From: Pseudoflavonifractor sp. 524-17
Lineage (GTDB): Bacteria > Bacillota > Clostridia > Oscillospirales > Oscillospiraceae
Reading direction: 5' to 3'
Length of the DNA: 64,000 bases
Assembly (NCBI RefSeq): GCF_009935845.1
Contig: NZ_QWEK01000020.1
Coordinates: 1 to 64,000 of the forward strand
Below the pieces are notes generated by a model. It was not told where the DNA came from and made no database searches. It saw only the letters and a program-made list of their open reading frames with translations. Positions 25,017 to 33,243 of the stretch are shown in pieces. The translations under genes were made by a program, and so were the position numbers. The stretch's first letter is position 1. Every line of letters starts with the position of its first letter.

Positions 25017-27379
25017 GAGGGTTAAAGGCCGCACTTGGGAAGGATCTCCGCCTGTTCCGCAGCGGCACGGGGCTTATCGCTCTCCTTCTGCCAGCCCTGC
25101 TCCTGCTGGCCCTTCGGGCCGGCATGGCCTCCACCCCCCGGCAGGCCTATGTGGAGCCCTTCCCCATCGCCGTCCGGGATGAGGATCAAACCGTCATGTC
25201 CCGCTCGCTGATCGGTCAGATTGGCCGTGTGGAGCTCTTCTCCCAGGTAGTGCTTGCGCTGCCTGGCCAGTCAGACGCTGACCTTCTCCGGCAGGGGGCC
25301 GCCGCAGTGGTCACCATTCCCAAGGATTTTTTCTATACCATGTACACCATGGACAACCAGGCCGTCTCTGTCACCCTCAACCGCTCCATGCCTCTGGAGG
25401 CGGCTCTCTTTCAATCGGTCATCTCCTCCGTCACGGATATCATCGCCGCGGACCAGACGGCGGGCCGGGCGGTCTATGAATTCTGCTACGGCGGCCTTAC
25501 CCCCGAGCGCTCCGCCCAGCTCTGGCGGGAGACCTCCCGGCATCTGCTGGAGGACGCCCTGGGCCGGCAGCAGGTCTTTGACGCCGCCGTCCAGACCGCT
25601 GATGTCCAGCAGACCCTGGAGCGGAATTTCTTTGTCTGCGCCCTGTCCGCCCTGTGCCTTTTCTTCCCTCTCTGCGCGGTGAAGACCCTGCCGGAGGAGC
25701 TGGCCATGGGGATTCTCCCCCGGTATCTGGCGGCGGGGGGCCGGGCGGCCGCCTTCTTCTTTTCCAAATTTCTCACCGCCCTGCTGCTCACCACTCCCGC
25801 CCTTCTCCTTCTGGTGGCTGTCTTTCAGCCGGGGGACTGGCGCGGGGTGCTGCTTCTCTCCTTTCTTCTCTTCTGCGGGGCCTTCGGCCTGCTCCTGTGT
25901 GTGGCGGCCTGGTCGCCGGACAGCGCCGCGGCCCAGCGCCGGGGCAATCTGATCCTCCTGCTCTCCCTGCTCTCCGGCGGCGCGCTGTACGCCAGGGAGC
26001 TGCTCCCCCTCCCGGTCCAGACTCTGGGCCGGCTCACCTTGCCCTACTACGCCCGGCAGGGGCTGGAGGCGCTGTCCCGCCAGGAGGGCGTCTTCGTCCC
26101 CTGTCTGTCTGTCCTCTGGCCCTTCCTGGCCCTGGGGGGCGGATGTGCCCTGCTGTCGCTCCCCGGTCTGGTCCACCATGGCCGGCGCCGCACCGGCGGC
26201 GTCCCCGCCCTTTCCTCCGCCGCACCGGAGCAGCCCGGCGCCCAGCCCTACCTCCCCCGGTCCGGCCGGCTGTTCTCTCTAGCCGTCCTCAAGGTCCGTT
26301 CCATGGCCGGCGGCTGGCTGGGCCTGCTGGTCACGCTGGGCGCGGCGGCTCTGTGCGGGGCTCTGGCGGCTTACGCCGTTCAGGTCCGCCCCACCGCTCT
26401 CACCTTGGCGGCGGTGGTGGAGGACGCCCATCCGCTGGCCCAGGAGCTGACAGACCGCCTTGCCGCCCAGGAGGGGGTCTGTCTCCAGGTGGTCTCCGCC
26501 GGACAGGGCCGGCGTCTCCTCGCCTCCGGCGGGGCAGAGGGAGTGCTCACGATAGGCCCCGGCTACGGCGCCGATCTGGAGGCGGGCCGTCTCCCCACGC
26601 TCACCTATAACAGCGCCGCCTCCTCCGCCTCGGCCCAGGCCGCCCGGGAGCTCATCGCCGGCCAGACCGCCGCCCAGCGGGCCCGGCTGCGGGGCCTGCG
26701 GGACGCGGAGGCCCGTCTGAACCGCCCTCTCTCCGATCAAGAGGCGCGCACTCTCTACGACAGCATGGCCCAGGCACAGGAGGCCCTCCCCCCGCTGTGC
26801 CGCTTCACCGCCCTGGGGGGCGCTGCACCGGCGGACCCCTTCGCCCCCAGCCCCTTGGGGTTCACCACTCTGGCGGCTATGTTCACCCTGCTCACCTGGG
26901 CGGCGTGGACCGGCCGCACCGACGCCCGCCGGGTGGAGCGCCGGGTGTGCGCCCTGCCTGGCGGACGGCTGCTCTCCTACGGCAGCGACTTTCTGGCTCT
27001 GCTGCTGGTGGGACTGCTGATCTCCGCCGCCGCCTTTCTGCCTGGCGGTCCCCCCGCCCCTCTGGAGCTGGCCGCCCTGCTGCTCTATTTATGTACTCTG
27101 TCCGCCTTTGCCCTGGCTCTCACCCGCTTTTCCGCCCTCAGCGGCCGGATTGACGCTCTGGCTCCCTTTGCGGCGCTGATCACCTGCCTGGCGGGGGGCT
27201 GCTTTGGGGATCTGGGACAGTTTTCCCCCTTTCTGCGCCGCCTGTCCCTGTGTACGCCCCAGGGTCTCGCCCTGCGGCTCAGTCAGGGCTGGCGTCCCGC
27301 CGCTCTGATCCTCCCCGCCGCCGCCCTGCTCCTCCTCCTTCTCGGCGCGCCGCCCCGGGAGGGAACCCGCGAGCCGTAA
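25013..27379 (+). CDS. ABC-2 type permease, two fused halves
   Basis: A 788-residue integral membrane protein. It is built of two similar ABC-2 permease units: residues about 1-395 and 420-788. Each has an N-terminal membrane segment, a large external loop of about 170 residues and a cluster of five to six C-terminal membrane segments. Most ABC-2 permeases have only one such unit, so a single chain probably replaces the usual dimer. ATGA overlap with the ATPase gene. Substrate unknown. Confidence 0.85.
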   Translation: MRGLKAALGKDLRLFRSGTGLIALLLPALLLLALRAGMASTPRQAYVEPFPIAVRDEDQTVMSRSLIGQIGRVELFSQVVLALPGQSDADLLRQGAAAVVTIPKDFFYTMYTMDNQAVSVTLNRSMPLEAALFQSVISSVTDIIAADQTAGRAVYEFCYGGLTPERSAQLWRETSRHLLEDALGRQQVFDAAVQTADVQQTLERNFFVCALSALCLFFPLCAVKTLPEELAMGILPRYLAAGGRAAAFFFSKFLTALLLTTPALLLLVAVFQPGDWRGVLLLSFLLFCGAFGLLLCVAAWSPDSAAAQRRGNLILLLSLLSGGALYARELLPLPVQTLGRLTLPYYARQGLEALSRQEGVFVPCLSVLWPFLALGGGCALLSLPGLVHHGRRRTGGVPALSSAAPEQPGAQPYLPRSGRLFSLAVLKVRSMAGGWLGLLVTLGAAALCGALAAYAVQVRPTALTLAAVVEDAHPLAQELTDRLAAQEGVCLQVVSAGQGRRLLASGGAEGVLTIGPGYGADLEAGRLPTLTYNSAASSASAQAARELIAGQTAAQRARLRGLRDAEARLNRPLSDQEARTLYDSMAQAQEALPPLCRFTALGGAAPADPFAPSPLGFTTLAAMFTLLTWAAWTGRTDARRVERRVCALPGGRLLSYGSDFLALLLVGLLISAAAFLPGGPPAPLELAALLLYLCTLSAFALALTRFSALSGRIDALAPFAALITCLAGGCFGDLGQFSPFLRRLSLCTPQGLALRLSQGWRPAALILPAAALLLLLLGAPPREGTREP

Positions 27380-27388
27380 CCTCAAGCC

Positions 27389-27424
27389 ATTTCCCGGGCG
27401 GCAGAAGCGCCCGGGAAATTTTTC
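27389..27424 (+). terminator. terminator of the zinc-ribbon/ABC operon
   Basis: A perfect 12-bp stem (ATTTCCCGGGCG at 27389-27400 with its complement at 27408-27419) followed by a T-run. Confidence 0.85.
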
Positions 27425-27501
27425 TCCTGCCGTCCGCGACAAAATTTTTCTCTCTTTTCTGTATATAATATCTAAAATTACAGGGACAATTCAAAAAACG
27501 C

Positions 27502-27530
27502 TTGCATACTTTTTTTCTGTGTGCTATAGT
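27502..27530 (+). promoter_or_regulatory. promoter of the LacI-type regulator
   Basis: TTGCAT (27502-27507), 17-bp spacer, TATAGT (27525-27530). The operator copy at 27542-27555 starts about at +5, so bound repressor would block this promoter. Confidence 0.75.
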
Positions 27531-27541
27531 ATCGCCATGAA

Positions 27542-27555
27542 GTAAAACGTATAAC
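27542..27555. promoter_or_regulatory. LacI-type operator copy 1
   Basis: GTAAAACGTATAAC, a near-palindrome centred on CG, just downstream of the -10 box of the regulator gene. Confidence 0.7.
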
Positions 27556-27574
27556 TAACGCAAGATTATACTCT

Positions 27575-27588
27575 GTTAAACGTATCAT
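27575..27588. promoter_or_regulatory. LacI-type operator copy 2 (degenerate)
   Basis: GTTAAACGTATCAT shares the left half and CG centre with the other two copies and lies 33 bp after copy 1, about three helical turns. Confidence 0.55.
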
Positions 27589-27606
27589 TCTTATCAGGTG
27601 ATCACT

Positions 27607-28593
27607 ATGGCTACCATTAAGGATATCGCCCAGCACGCGGGCGTCAGCGTCTGTACCGTCTCCCGATATCTCAACCACAAGATCACCGTCCGGCGGGACA
27701 CCCAGGAGCGGCTGGAACACGCCATAGAGGAATTGGGCTACGTCCCCAACGTAGTGGCCCAGTCACTCAAGCGCAACAGCACCTCCAACATCGCGGTTAT
27801 CGTCCCCCGCATCAACACCTCTTATTATTCCGACATGACCGGCGGCATCAGTTGGGAGCTGGCCAAGCACGGCTATCACCTCTTCATTTTCGAAAAGGAC
27901 CATTTGCAGAAGAGCGAGCTGGAAATTTTGCAGATGATGCGGGAAAATATGGCCGCCGGGGTCATCTTTATCGGGATGTCCTATGACCTGGCCTTCAAGG
28001 ATACTTTAAAGTACTTAGTGGATTGGGGCATCCCCGTGGTCTATGTCAACCGCCTCATTCCGTACACCCATTACCCTCTGCTCTACCCCGACTTTCTCAA
28101 GGTGGGGGAGCTGGCCGCCGGCCATCTCATCCAGCGGGGCAAGCGCCGTCTGGCCCTGGTGCGCAAGGGGGACAGCGGGGACGACCCCATGGTGCAGCAC
28201 GCGGCCTCTTTCCGCACGGCCACTCTGGCCGCCGGCCTGCCGGAGCCGGTGATTCTGGACACCAGCCCCGGCCTGGTCACCTCTCCCAGCTGTCTGGACG
28301 CGCTCATCGACGGCGGCATTGACGGGGTCTTCGCCCTCAACGAGCTCATCGCCGCCGGCCTGGTGAAGTGCCTGTCCCAGCGGGGGGTGCGCATCCCCCA
28401 GGACATTGCCGTGCTGGGCTTCGGAAACTCCATCGTGGGGGAGATCACCACCCCGGAGCTGTCCTGTGTAGACCTTCAGAACTACGAATTGGGCATCCAC
28501 AGCGCCCAGCTTATCATCCGCCAGATTGACGGCCTGCCCATCGACCCGGTAACGGTGCTGGAGCCCTCCATCGTCCAGCGCACCTCCACCTGA
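27607..28593 (+). CDS. LacI-family transcriptional regulator
   Basis: 328 residues. N-terminal helix-turn-helix (ATIKDIAQHAGVSVCTVSRYL) and hinge helix, then a two-lobed sugar/nucleoside-type ligand domain from about residue 60. ATG at 27607 has AGGTGA 6 nt upstream. The first in-frame GTG at 27598 is less suitable. It precedes a purine-deaminase-like gene and a nucleoside ABC importer, and three copies of a CG-centred palindrome flank it. It is likely to be the local repressor and autoregulated, with a nucleoside or base as inducer (inference). Confidence 0.9.
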   Translation: MATIKDIAQHAGVSVCTVSRYLNHKITVRRDTQERLEHAIEELGYVPNVVAQSLKRNSTSNIAVIVPRINTSYYSDMTGGISWELAKHGYHLFIFEKDHLQKSELEILQMMRENMAAGVIFIGMSYDLAFKDTLKYLVDWGIPVVYVNRLIPYTHYPLLYPDFLKVGELAAGHLIQRGKRRLALVRKGDSGDDPMVQHAASFRTATLAAGLPEPVILDTSPGLVTSPSCLDALIDGGIDGVFALNELIAAGLVKCLSQRGVRIPQDIAVLGFGNSIVGEITTPELSCVDLQNYELGIHSAQLIIRQIDGLPIDPVTVLEPSIVQRTST

Positions 28594-28616
28594 CCCGGTA
28601 TTTTTCAAGGACAAAC

Positions 28617-28644
28617 AGACGAACCGCCGCTGTTCGTCTTTTGT
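28617..28644 (+). terminator. terminator after the LacI-type regulator
   Basis: AGACGAAC (28617-28624) pairs with GTTCGTCT (28632-28639), 7-nt loop, then TTTGTT. Confidence 0.7.
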
Positions 28645-28651
28645 TATAAAA

Positions 28652-28665
28652 GTTAAACGTATAAC
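28652..28665. promoter_or_regulatory. LacI-type operator copy 3
   Basis: GTTAAACGTATAAC, the best copy of the palindrome, 63 bp before the deaminase start. It overlaps a TATAAC hexamer that may be the -10 box; no clear -35 box is seen. Confidence 0.7.
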
Positions 28666-28676
28666 TAAAGCGTAAA

Positions 28677-28696
28677 AACCTGTCCCTGGACAGGTT
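28677..28696 (+). repeat. 20-bp inverted repeat in the deaminase leader
   Basis: AACCTGTCC (28677-28685) and GGACAGGTT (28688-28696) pair perfectly with 2 bp between. It is a second protein-binding candidate or an mRNA hairpin. Confidence 0.5.
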
Positions 28697-28727
28697 CCAC
28701 GAGATAGACGGAAAGGAACGATTCACC

Positions 28728-30458
28728 ATGTCTCACAGTGTCTCTCAGCTCCAGCAGGTCCACGACATCTTTGACATTGTCCACGGCGAAAAAGAGGCTG
28801 ACCTCCTCCTCAAGAACCTCAACATTTTGGATGTCCACGGCGAGACGGTCTACGCCGGCTCTCTGCTCATCTACAACGGCCGCATCGTGGCCCTCTCACC
28901 CGACGAGGACAAGATCAAGGTGAAGGAGGTCTTTGACGGCCAGGGCCTGTACGCCATTCCCGGCCTCATCGACGCCCACATCCACTTCGAGTCCCAGCTG
29001 GCCCACCCCACCGCCCTGGGGGAGGCCATGGTCCCCAACGGCACCACCACCATCTTTGCCGAGTGCCTGGATCTCATCGGCTCCGCCGGCGCGGACGGCC
29101 TGGAGGCCTTTAAGCTCCTCTTCAAGGACTATGAGAAGCTGCCCTACCGGGTGTACGCCTTTGCCCCCGGCAAGAAGGTCCCCGCCGCCATTACCGAGGA
29201 GATTCTGAAGCTGGACCCGGTCATCGGCCTGGGCGAGTTTGAGCACTTCTCCTACTCCAGCGGCAATGAGGACGACTTCAAGAAGGCGGCCTGGCTGCGG
29301 GAGCGGGGCGGCTTTATGAACTCCCACTGGGGCGTCACCACTCTCAGCGACATGGAGCTGAACTATCTCCCCGCCATCGGCTCCACCAACAACCACGACG
29401 TCTGGAACGTCAATGATATGGAGAAGAGCATCCGCTACGGCTACGCCACCCAGATCAAGTTCGGCGTGGGCAGCAGCGAAGTGATTAAAACCCTTCTCCG
29501 GGCCATTGTGGACCGGAAATTCCCCACCGACAATTTCTGCCTGTGCTCCGACAACATCTCCATCGACCGCCTGACCAAGCTGGGCCATATGGACTGGATC
29601 ATCTCCCTGTGCGTGGAGATGGGCATCCCCCCCATCAAGGCCATTAAGATGGCCTCCTACAACACCGCCAAGTACTTCCGCATGGACGACCAGTTCGGAT
29701 CCCTCACCCCCGGCCGCTTCGCGGACATCGTCCTCACCGACAGCCTTTCTGTCATTGAGCCCAAGTACGTCTTTAAGAGCGGCAAGCTCATCGCCCAGGA
29801 CCGCAAGCTGCTCACCCACACGGAGATCGGCTACGACGGCATGGTCACCAAGGGCGTGCCCGGCCTGAATGACCTCACCGCCGACCAGCTGGACATCCAG
29901 CCCATTGAGATCTCCGCCGACGGCAAGCAGGCCAAGGTCCTCCTCTTCGACGTGTACGGCCGGGGCCACGCCAAGTTCTACCAGGAGGTCTGGGTGCCCT
30001 ATGCAGAGGGCAAGGTAATCCCCGAGCTGGACGGTCAAAAACTCTCCCGCATCTCCGTGCTCAAGCGCTATCCCGCCGCCGGAGAGGCCCGCCACATTGT
30101 CAACGGCCTGTTTAAGGGCGTGTATGTGGACCGGGGGGCGGTTTCCACCTCCTTCCCCGCCCCCACGCCCTACATGGTGGTGGTGGGTCAGGACAGCCAG
30201 GAGATGTGCGCCTGCCTGAAGGCGGTGGACCAGTACTCCGGCGCCTGCATCGTCACCGAGGACCAGAAGCCCTCCGCCGTCTTCCCCATTGAGATCTACG
30301 GCATGATGGCCAATCTGCCGGTAGACGAGCTGCGGGCCGCCTCTCAGAAGATCGACGACGCGCTGGAGGCTCTGGGCAACCACAACGAGGGGGAGCCTGT
30401 CACAAACAAGCTGCTCAGCCTGTTCATCTCCCTGCACCGCTTCCGTTTTATGGAGTAA
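28728..30458 (+). CDS. adenine-deaminase-like amidohydrolase
   Basis: 576 residues, the usual length for AdeC-type adenine deaminases, which convert adenine to hypoxanthine. The metal-binding HxH lies in DAHIHFES (about residue 87). Further matching points are SHWG, TNNHD and CSDN, followed by the C-terminal adenine-deaminase domain. Three catalytic-region motifs differ from Escherichia coli Ade: HE to HD, TDD to SDN, PHEI to AECLD. The substrate may therefore not be adenine. GGAAAGGAA precedes the ATG. It heads the nucleoside importer operon (next gene 36 bp on), pointing to salvage of a purine-like compound. Confidence 0.82.
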   Translation: MSHSVSQLQQVHDIFDIVHGEKEADLLLKNLNILDVHGETVYAGSLLIYNGRIVALSPDEDKIKVKEVFDGQGLYAIPGLIDAHIHFESQLAHPTALGEAMVPNGTTTIFAECLDLIGSAGADGLEAFKLLFKDYEKLPYRVYAFAPGKKVPAAITEEILKLDPVIGLGEFEHFSYSSGNEDDFKKAAWLRERGGFMNSHWGVTTLSDMELNYLPAIGSTNNHDVWNVNDMEKSIRYGYATQIKFGVGSSEVIKTLLRAIVDRKFPTDNFCLCSDNISIDRLTKLGHMDWIISLCVEMGIPPIKAIKMASYNTAKYFRMDDQFGSLTPGRFADIVLTDSLSVIEPKYVFKSGKLIAQDRKLLTHTEIGYDGMVTKGVPGLNDLTADQLDIQPIEISADGKQAKVLLFDVYGRGHAKFYQEVWVPYAEGKVIPELDGQKLSRISVLKRYPAAGEARHIVNGLFKGVYVDRGAVSTSFPAPTPYMVVVGQDSQEMCACLKAVDQYSGACIVTEDQKPSAVFPIEIYGMMANLPVDELRAASQKIDDALEALGNHNEGEPVTNKLLSLFISLHRFRFME

Positions 30459-30494
30459 TCCGGCCCCGCCCGCGCAGGATAGGAGAAAGCTGTT

Positions 30495-32018
30495 ATGAAC
30501 GATTATATCAGAATGGAGCATATCACCAAGCGCTTTCCCGGCGTCACCGCCAGCGCCGACGTATCCATTGGCTTTGCCAAGGGGGAGATTCACGCGCTGC
30601 TGGGCGAAAACGGCGCGGGAAAGTCCACTTTGATGAATATGCTCTACGGCCTGCTCAAGCCGGACGAGGGCGTCATCACCATTGACGGCGCTCCCGTACG
30701 CATCAGCGGCCCCCAGGACGCCATTGCCCACGGCATCGGCATGGTCCACCAGCACTTCATGCTCATCCCCAAGTTCACCGTAATGGAAAACGTGATTTTG
30801 GGCGCCAAGCTGGAGCGGGAACCCCTTCTGGACACCCGCTCCGCCCGGCAGAAGATTCTGGACCTGTCCCAGCGCACCGGCCTGAAGGTGGACCCGGACG
30901 CCCGCATTCACGACCTGAGCGTGGGCGACCAGCAGCGGGTGGAGATCATCAAGGTGCTCTATAAGGGGGTCAACGTCCTCATTATGGATGAGCCTACCGC
31001 GGTACTTACTCCCCAGGAAACCGACGAGCTCTTCGCCGTACTGCGCAACTGGATCAAGGACGGCAACACGGTGATCTTCATCACCCACAAGATGCGTGAG
31101 GTGCTGGAGTTCTGCGACCGGGTCAGCGTCCTGCGGGACGGCCACTTTATCGAGACCGCCCAGGTCAGCGACATCGACGAGGAGCGCCTGGCCCGCATGA
31201 TGGTGGGCCGGGACGTGGAGCTCCAGCTCCAGAAGCCCCCCGCCAAGGCGGGGGCCACCGTACTGGAGGTGGACGGCCTCACCGTCCGGGCCGACGGCGG
31301 CATCCCTGCCGTGGACAACGTCAGCTTCACCGTCCGGGCCGGCGAGACCGTGGGGATTGCCGGCGTAGACGGCAACGGCCAGCTGGAGCTGATTGAGGCC
31401 ATTATGGGCCTCACCCCCGCAGCCTCCGGGGATATCCGCTTCAAGGGCAGCTCCATCGCCCACAGCACCCCCAAGGAGATTTTGGAGCAGGGCGTGTCCA
31501 ACATCCCCTTCTCCCGCCAGACCGAGGGCCTGGTGCTCAACTTCTCCGTCCGGGACAACTTTATTCTCAAGGAGCGCTGGCACAAACCCTACGCCAAGCA
31601 CGGCTTCCTTCAAAACAAGGTTATCGACAGCACTGTGCGCAAAATGATCCAGGACTACTCCATCAAGGCCAACGGCCCGGAGACCCGGGCGGGCAATATG
31701 TCCGGCGGCAACCAGCAGAAGATCGTGGCCAGCCGGGAGATTGAGCGGCCTCACGACCTGCTCATCGCCTGCCACCCCACCCACGGCCTGGACATCGGCG
31801 CCATTGAGTTCATCCATAAGCGTATCCTTCAGGAGCGCGCCGACGGCAAGGCCGTCCTGTTGGTGTCCACCGAGATGGACGAGCTGCTGGCCCTGTCGGA
31901 CCGGATTCTGGTCCTCTTCAAGGGTCAGATCATGGGCGAGGCCCCCGCCACCGCCAAGGCGGTGCAGCAGATTGGCCTTATGATGCTGGGCAAGAGCGCC
32001 GCGGACGCCCCCGCCTGA
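30495..32018 (+). CDS. nucleoside ABC transporter ATP-binding protein (BMP type)
   Basis: 507 residues with two ABC domains. The first is complete (GENGAGKST at about residue 36, signature LSVGDQQRV, Walker B LIMDEP). The second has lost the Walker A lysine (GVDGNGQLE) but keeps MSGGNQQK, as is normal in this family (NupA/YufO-like). It energises the two permeases encoded downstream. AGGAG lies upstream of the ATG. Confidence 0.92.
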   Translation: MNDYIRMEHITKRFPGVTASADVSIGFAKGEIHALLGENGAGKSTLMNMLYGLLKPDEGVITIDGAPVRISGPQDAIAHGIGMVHQHFMLIPKFTVMENVILGAKLEREPLLDTRSARQKILDLSQRTGLKVDPDARIHDLSVGDQQRVEIIKVLYKGVNVLIMDEPTAVLTPQETDELFAVLRNWIKDGNTVIFITHKMREVLEFCDRVSVLRDGHFIETAQVSDIDEERLARMMVGRDVELQLQKPPAKAGATVLEVDGLTVRADGGIPAVDNVSFTVRAGETVGIAGVDGNGQLELIEAIMGLTPAASGDIRFKGSSIAHSTPKEILEQGVSNIPFSRQTEGLVLNFSVRDNFILKERWHKPYAKHGFLQNKVIDSTVRKMIQDYSIKANGPETRAGNMSGGNQQKIVASREIERPHDLLIACHPTHGLDIGAIEFIHKRILQERADGKAVLLVSTEMDELLALSDRILVLFKGQIMGEAPATAKAVQQIGLMMLGKSAADAPA

Positions 32019-32094
32019 ACCGCCTGTGTCCCCGCTGCCTGCGCCAGCGGAATCATCAGAAGACATAATTTCTATTTGGAGAAAGGTGAATGTT

Positions 32095-33135
32095 ATGAAA
32101 AAGAGAATTGCGGCTTTGACTCTTGCAGCGGCTATGACCCTCGGCCTCACCGCCTGCGGCGGCGGAGGCGGCTCCCAGCCCAGCAGCGCCCCCAGCGGCG
32201 CCGGTGGATCCGACGGCCAGGGCGGCGGTGACGGCGTCTCCGCGGCCATTCTGCTCCCCGGCACCATCAACGACGCCGGCTGGTCCGCCGCCGGCTACAA
32301 CGGCCTGATGCAGGCCAAGGACGAGTACGGCCTGGCCGCCGCCGACTACTCCGAGTCCGTCCCCCTGGCGGAGCAGGAGAGCACCATCCGCGACTACGCC
32401 AGCCGGGGCTATAACCTGATCATCGGCCACGGCAACGACTTCCTGGATGCCATCAAGAGCGTCTCCGCCGAGTTTCCCGACACCGCTTTCGCCGTCACTA
32501 ACTCCGTGGTAGAGGGCTATGACAACGTAGTGGGCATCGACGTAAAGAACGAGGAGCAGGGCTATGTGGCCGGTTACGCCCTGGGCCTGCTGACGCAGAG
32601 CAACAAGGTGGGCTTTGTGGGCTCCACTGAGGGTCTGGCCCAGAAGCGGGTGGAAAACGGCTTTGTCCAGGGTCTGGCCGCCTCCAATCCCAGCGCCCAG
32701 CCCGTCATCACCTATGTGGGCTCCATGGACGACTCCGCCAAGGCCAAGGAGCAGGCCAACGCCCTGTTTGACGAGGGCGTGGACTGTATCTTCCAGTACG
32801 CCCAGGGCGCCGGCATCGGCGTGGTCCAGGCCGCCGAGGAGAGCGGCAAGACCATTGTAGTCACCAGCCCCAGCCAGCAGGAGATGGCCCCCAACACCGC
32901 CGCCATGTATGTCCAGACTGACACCAAGCAGCAGATCGTCAGCGCCGTCAAAGCCTATACCGAGGGCAACTTCAACAGCAGCCTGAAGATTGAGGGCACC
33001 TTTGCCTCCGGTCTGTTCAAGGTGGGCGGCTACAGCGACAGCCTCATGTCCGCTGACGTCCAGAGCCAGGTCCAGAAGGTTGTGGACGACCTGACCAGCG
33101 GCGCCATTCAGCTGGAAGTCACCGCCGCCAGCTAA
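32095..33135 (+). CDS. BMP-family nucleoside-binding lipoprotein
   Basis: 346 residues. Lipoprotein signal peptide with lipobox LTAC near residue 20, a Gly/Ser-rich linker to about 45, then a BMP/Med fold (SAAILLPGTINDAGWSAAGYNG). These proteins capture nucleosides or purines outside the cell for the ABC importer. The ATG at 32095 has AAAGGTGA 5 nt upstream. Confidence 0.92.
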   Translation: MKKRIAALTLAAAMTLGLTACGGGGGSQPSSAPSGAGGSDGQGGGDGVSAAILLPGTINDAGWSAAGYNGLMQAKDEYGLAAADYSESVPLAEQESTIRDYASRGYNLIIGHGNDFLDAIKSVSAEFPDTAFAVTNSVVEGYDNVVGIDVKNEEQGYVAGYALGLLTQSNKVGFVGSTEGLAQKRVENGFVQGLAASNPSAQPVITYVGSMDDSAKAKEQANALFDEGVDCIFQYAQGAGIGVVQAAEESGKTIVVTSPSQQEMAPNTAAMYVQTDTKQQIVSAVKAYTEGNFNSSLKIEGTFASGLFKVGGYSDSLMSADVQSQVQKVVDDLTSGAIQLEVTAAS

Positions 33136-33152
33136 CCCCGAACCTTCCGCCT

Positions 33153-33186
33153 GCGGGAATGGGACCCCCGGCGGCCCCATTCCCGC
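33153..33186 (+). other. intra-operon hairpin after the binding-protein gene
   Basis: An 11-bp perfect stem (GCGGGAATGGG at 33153-33163 with 33176-33186) without a T-run, between the binding-protein and permease genes. Probably an mRNA-stabilising or partial attenuation structure. Confidence 0.6.
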
Positions 33187-33243
33187 CCTAGGCCGCGTTT
33201 GAAAAGGCCTAGAACCGTATTCATACTGCCAGGAGGAAGCGCC

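Noticed and set aside
28896-32270. 1124-codon open frame antisense to the deaminase and ABC genes
   Set aside because: Long antisense frames are expected in GC-rich coding sequence. It has no domain, and both underlying genes are clear.
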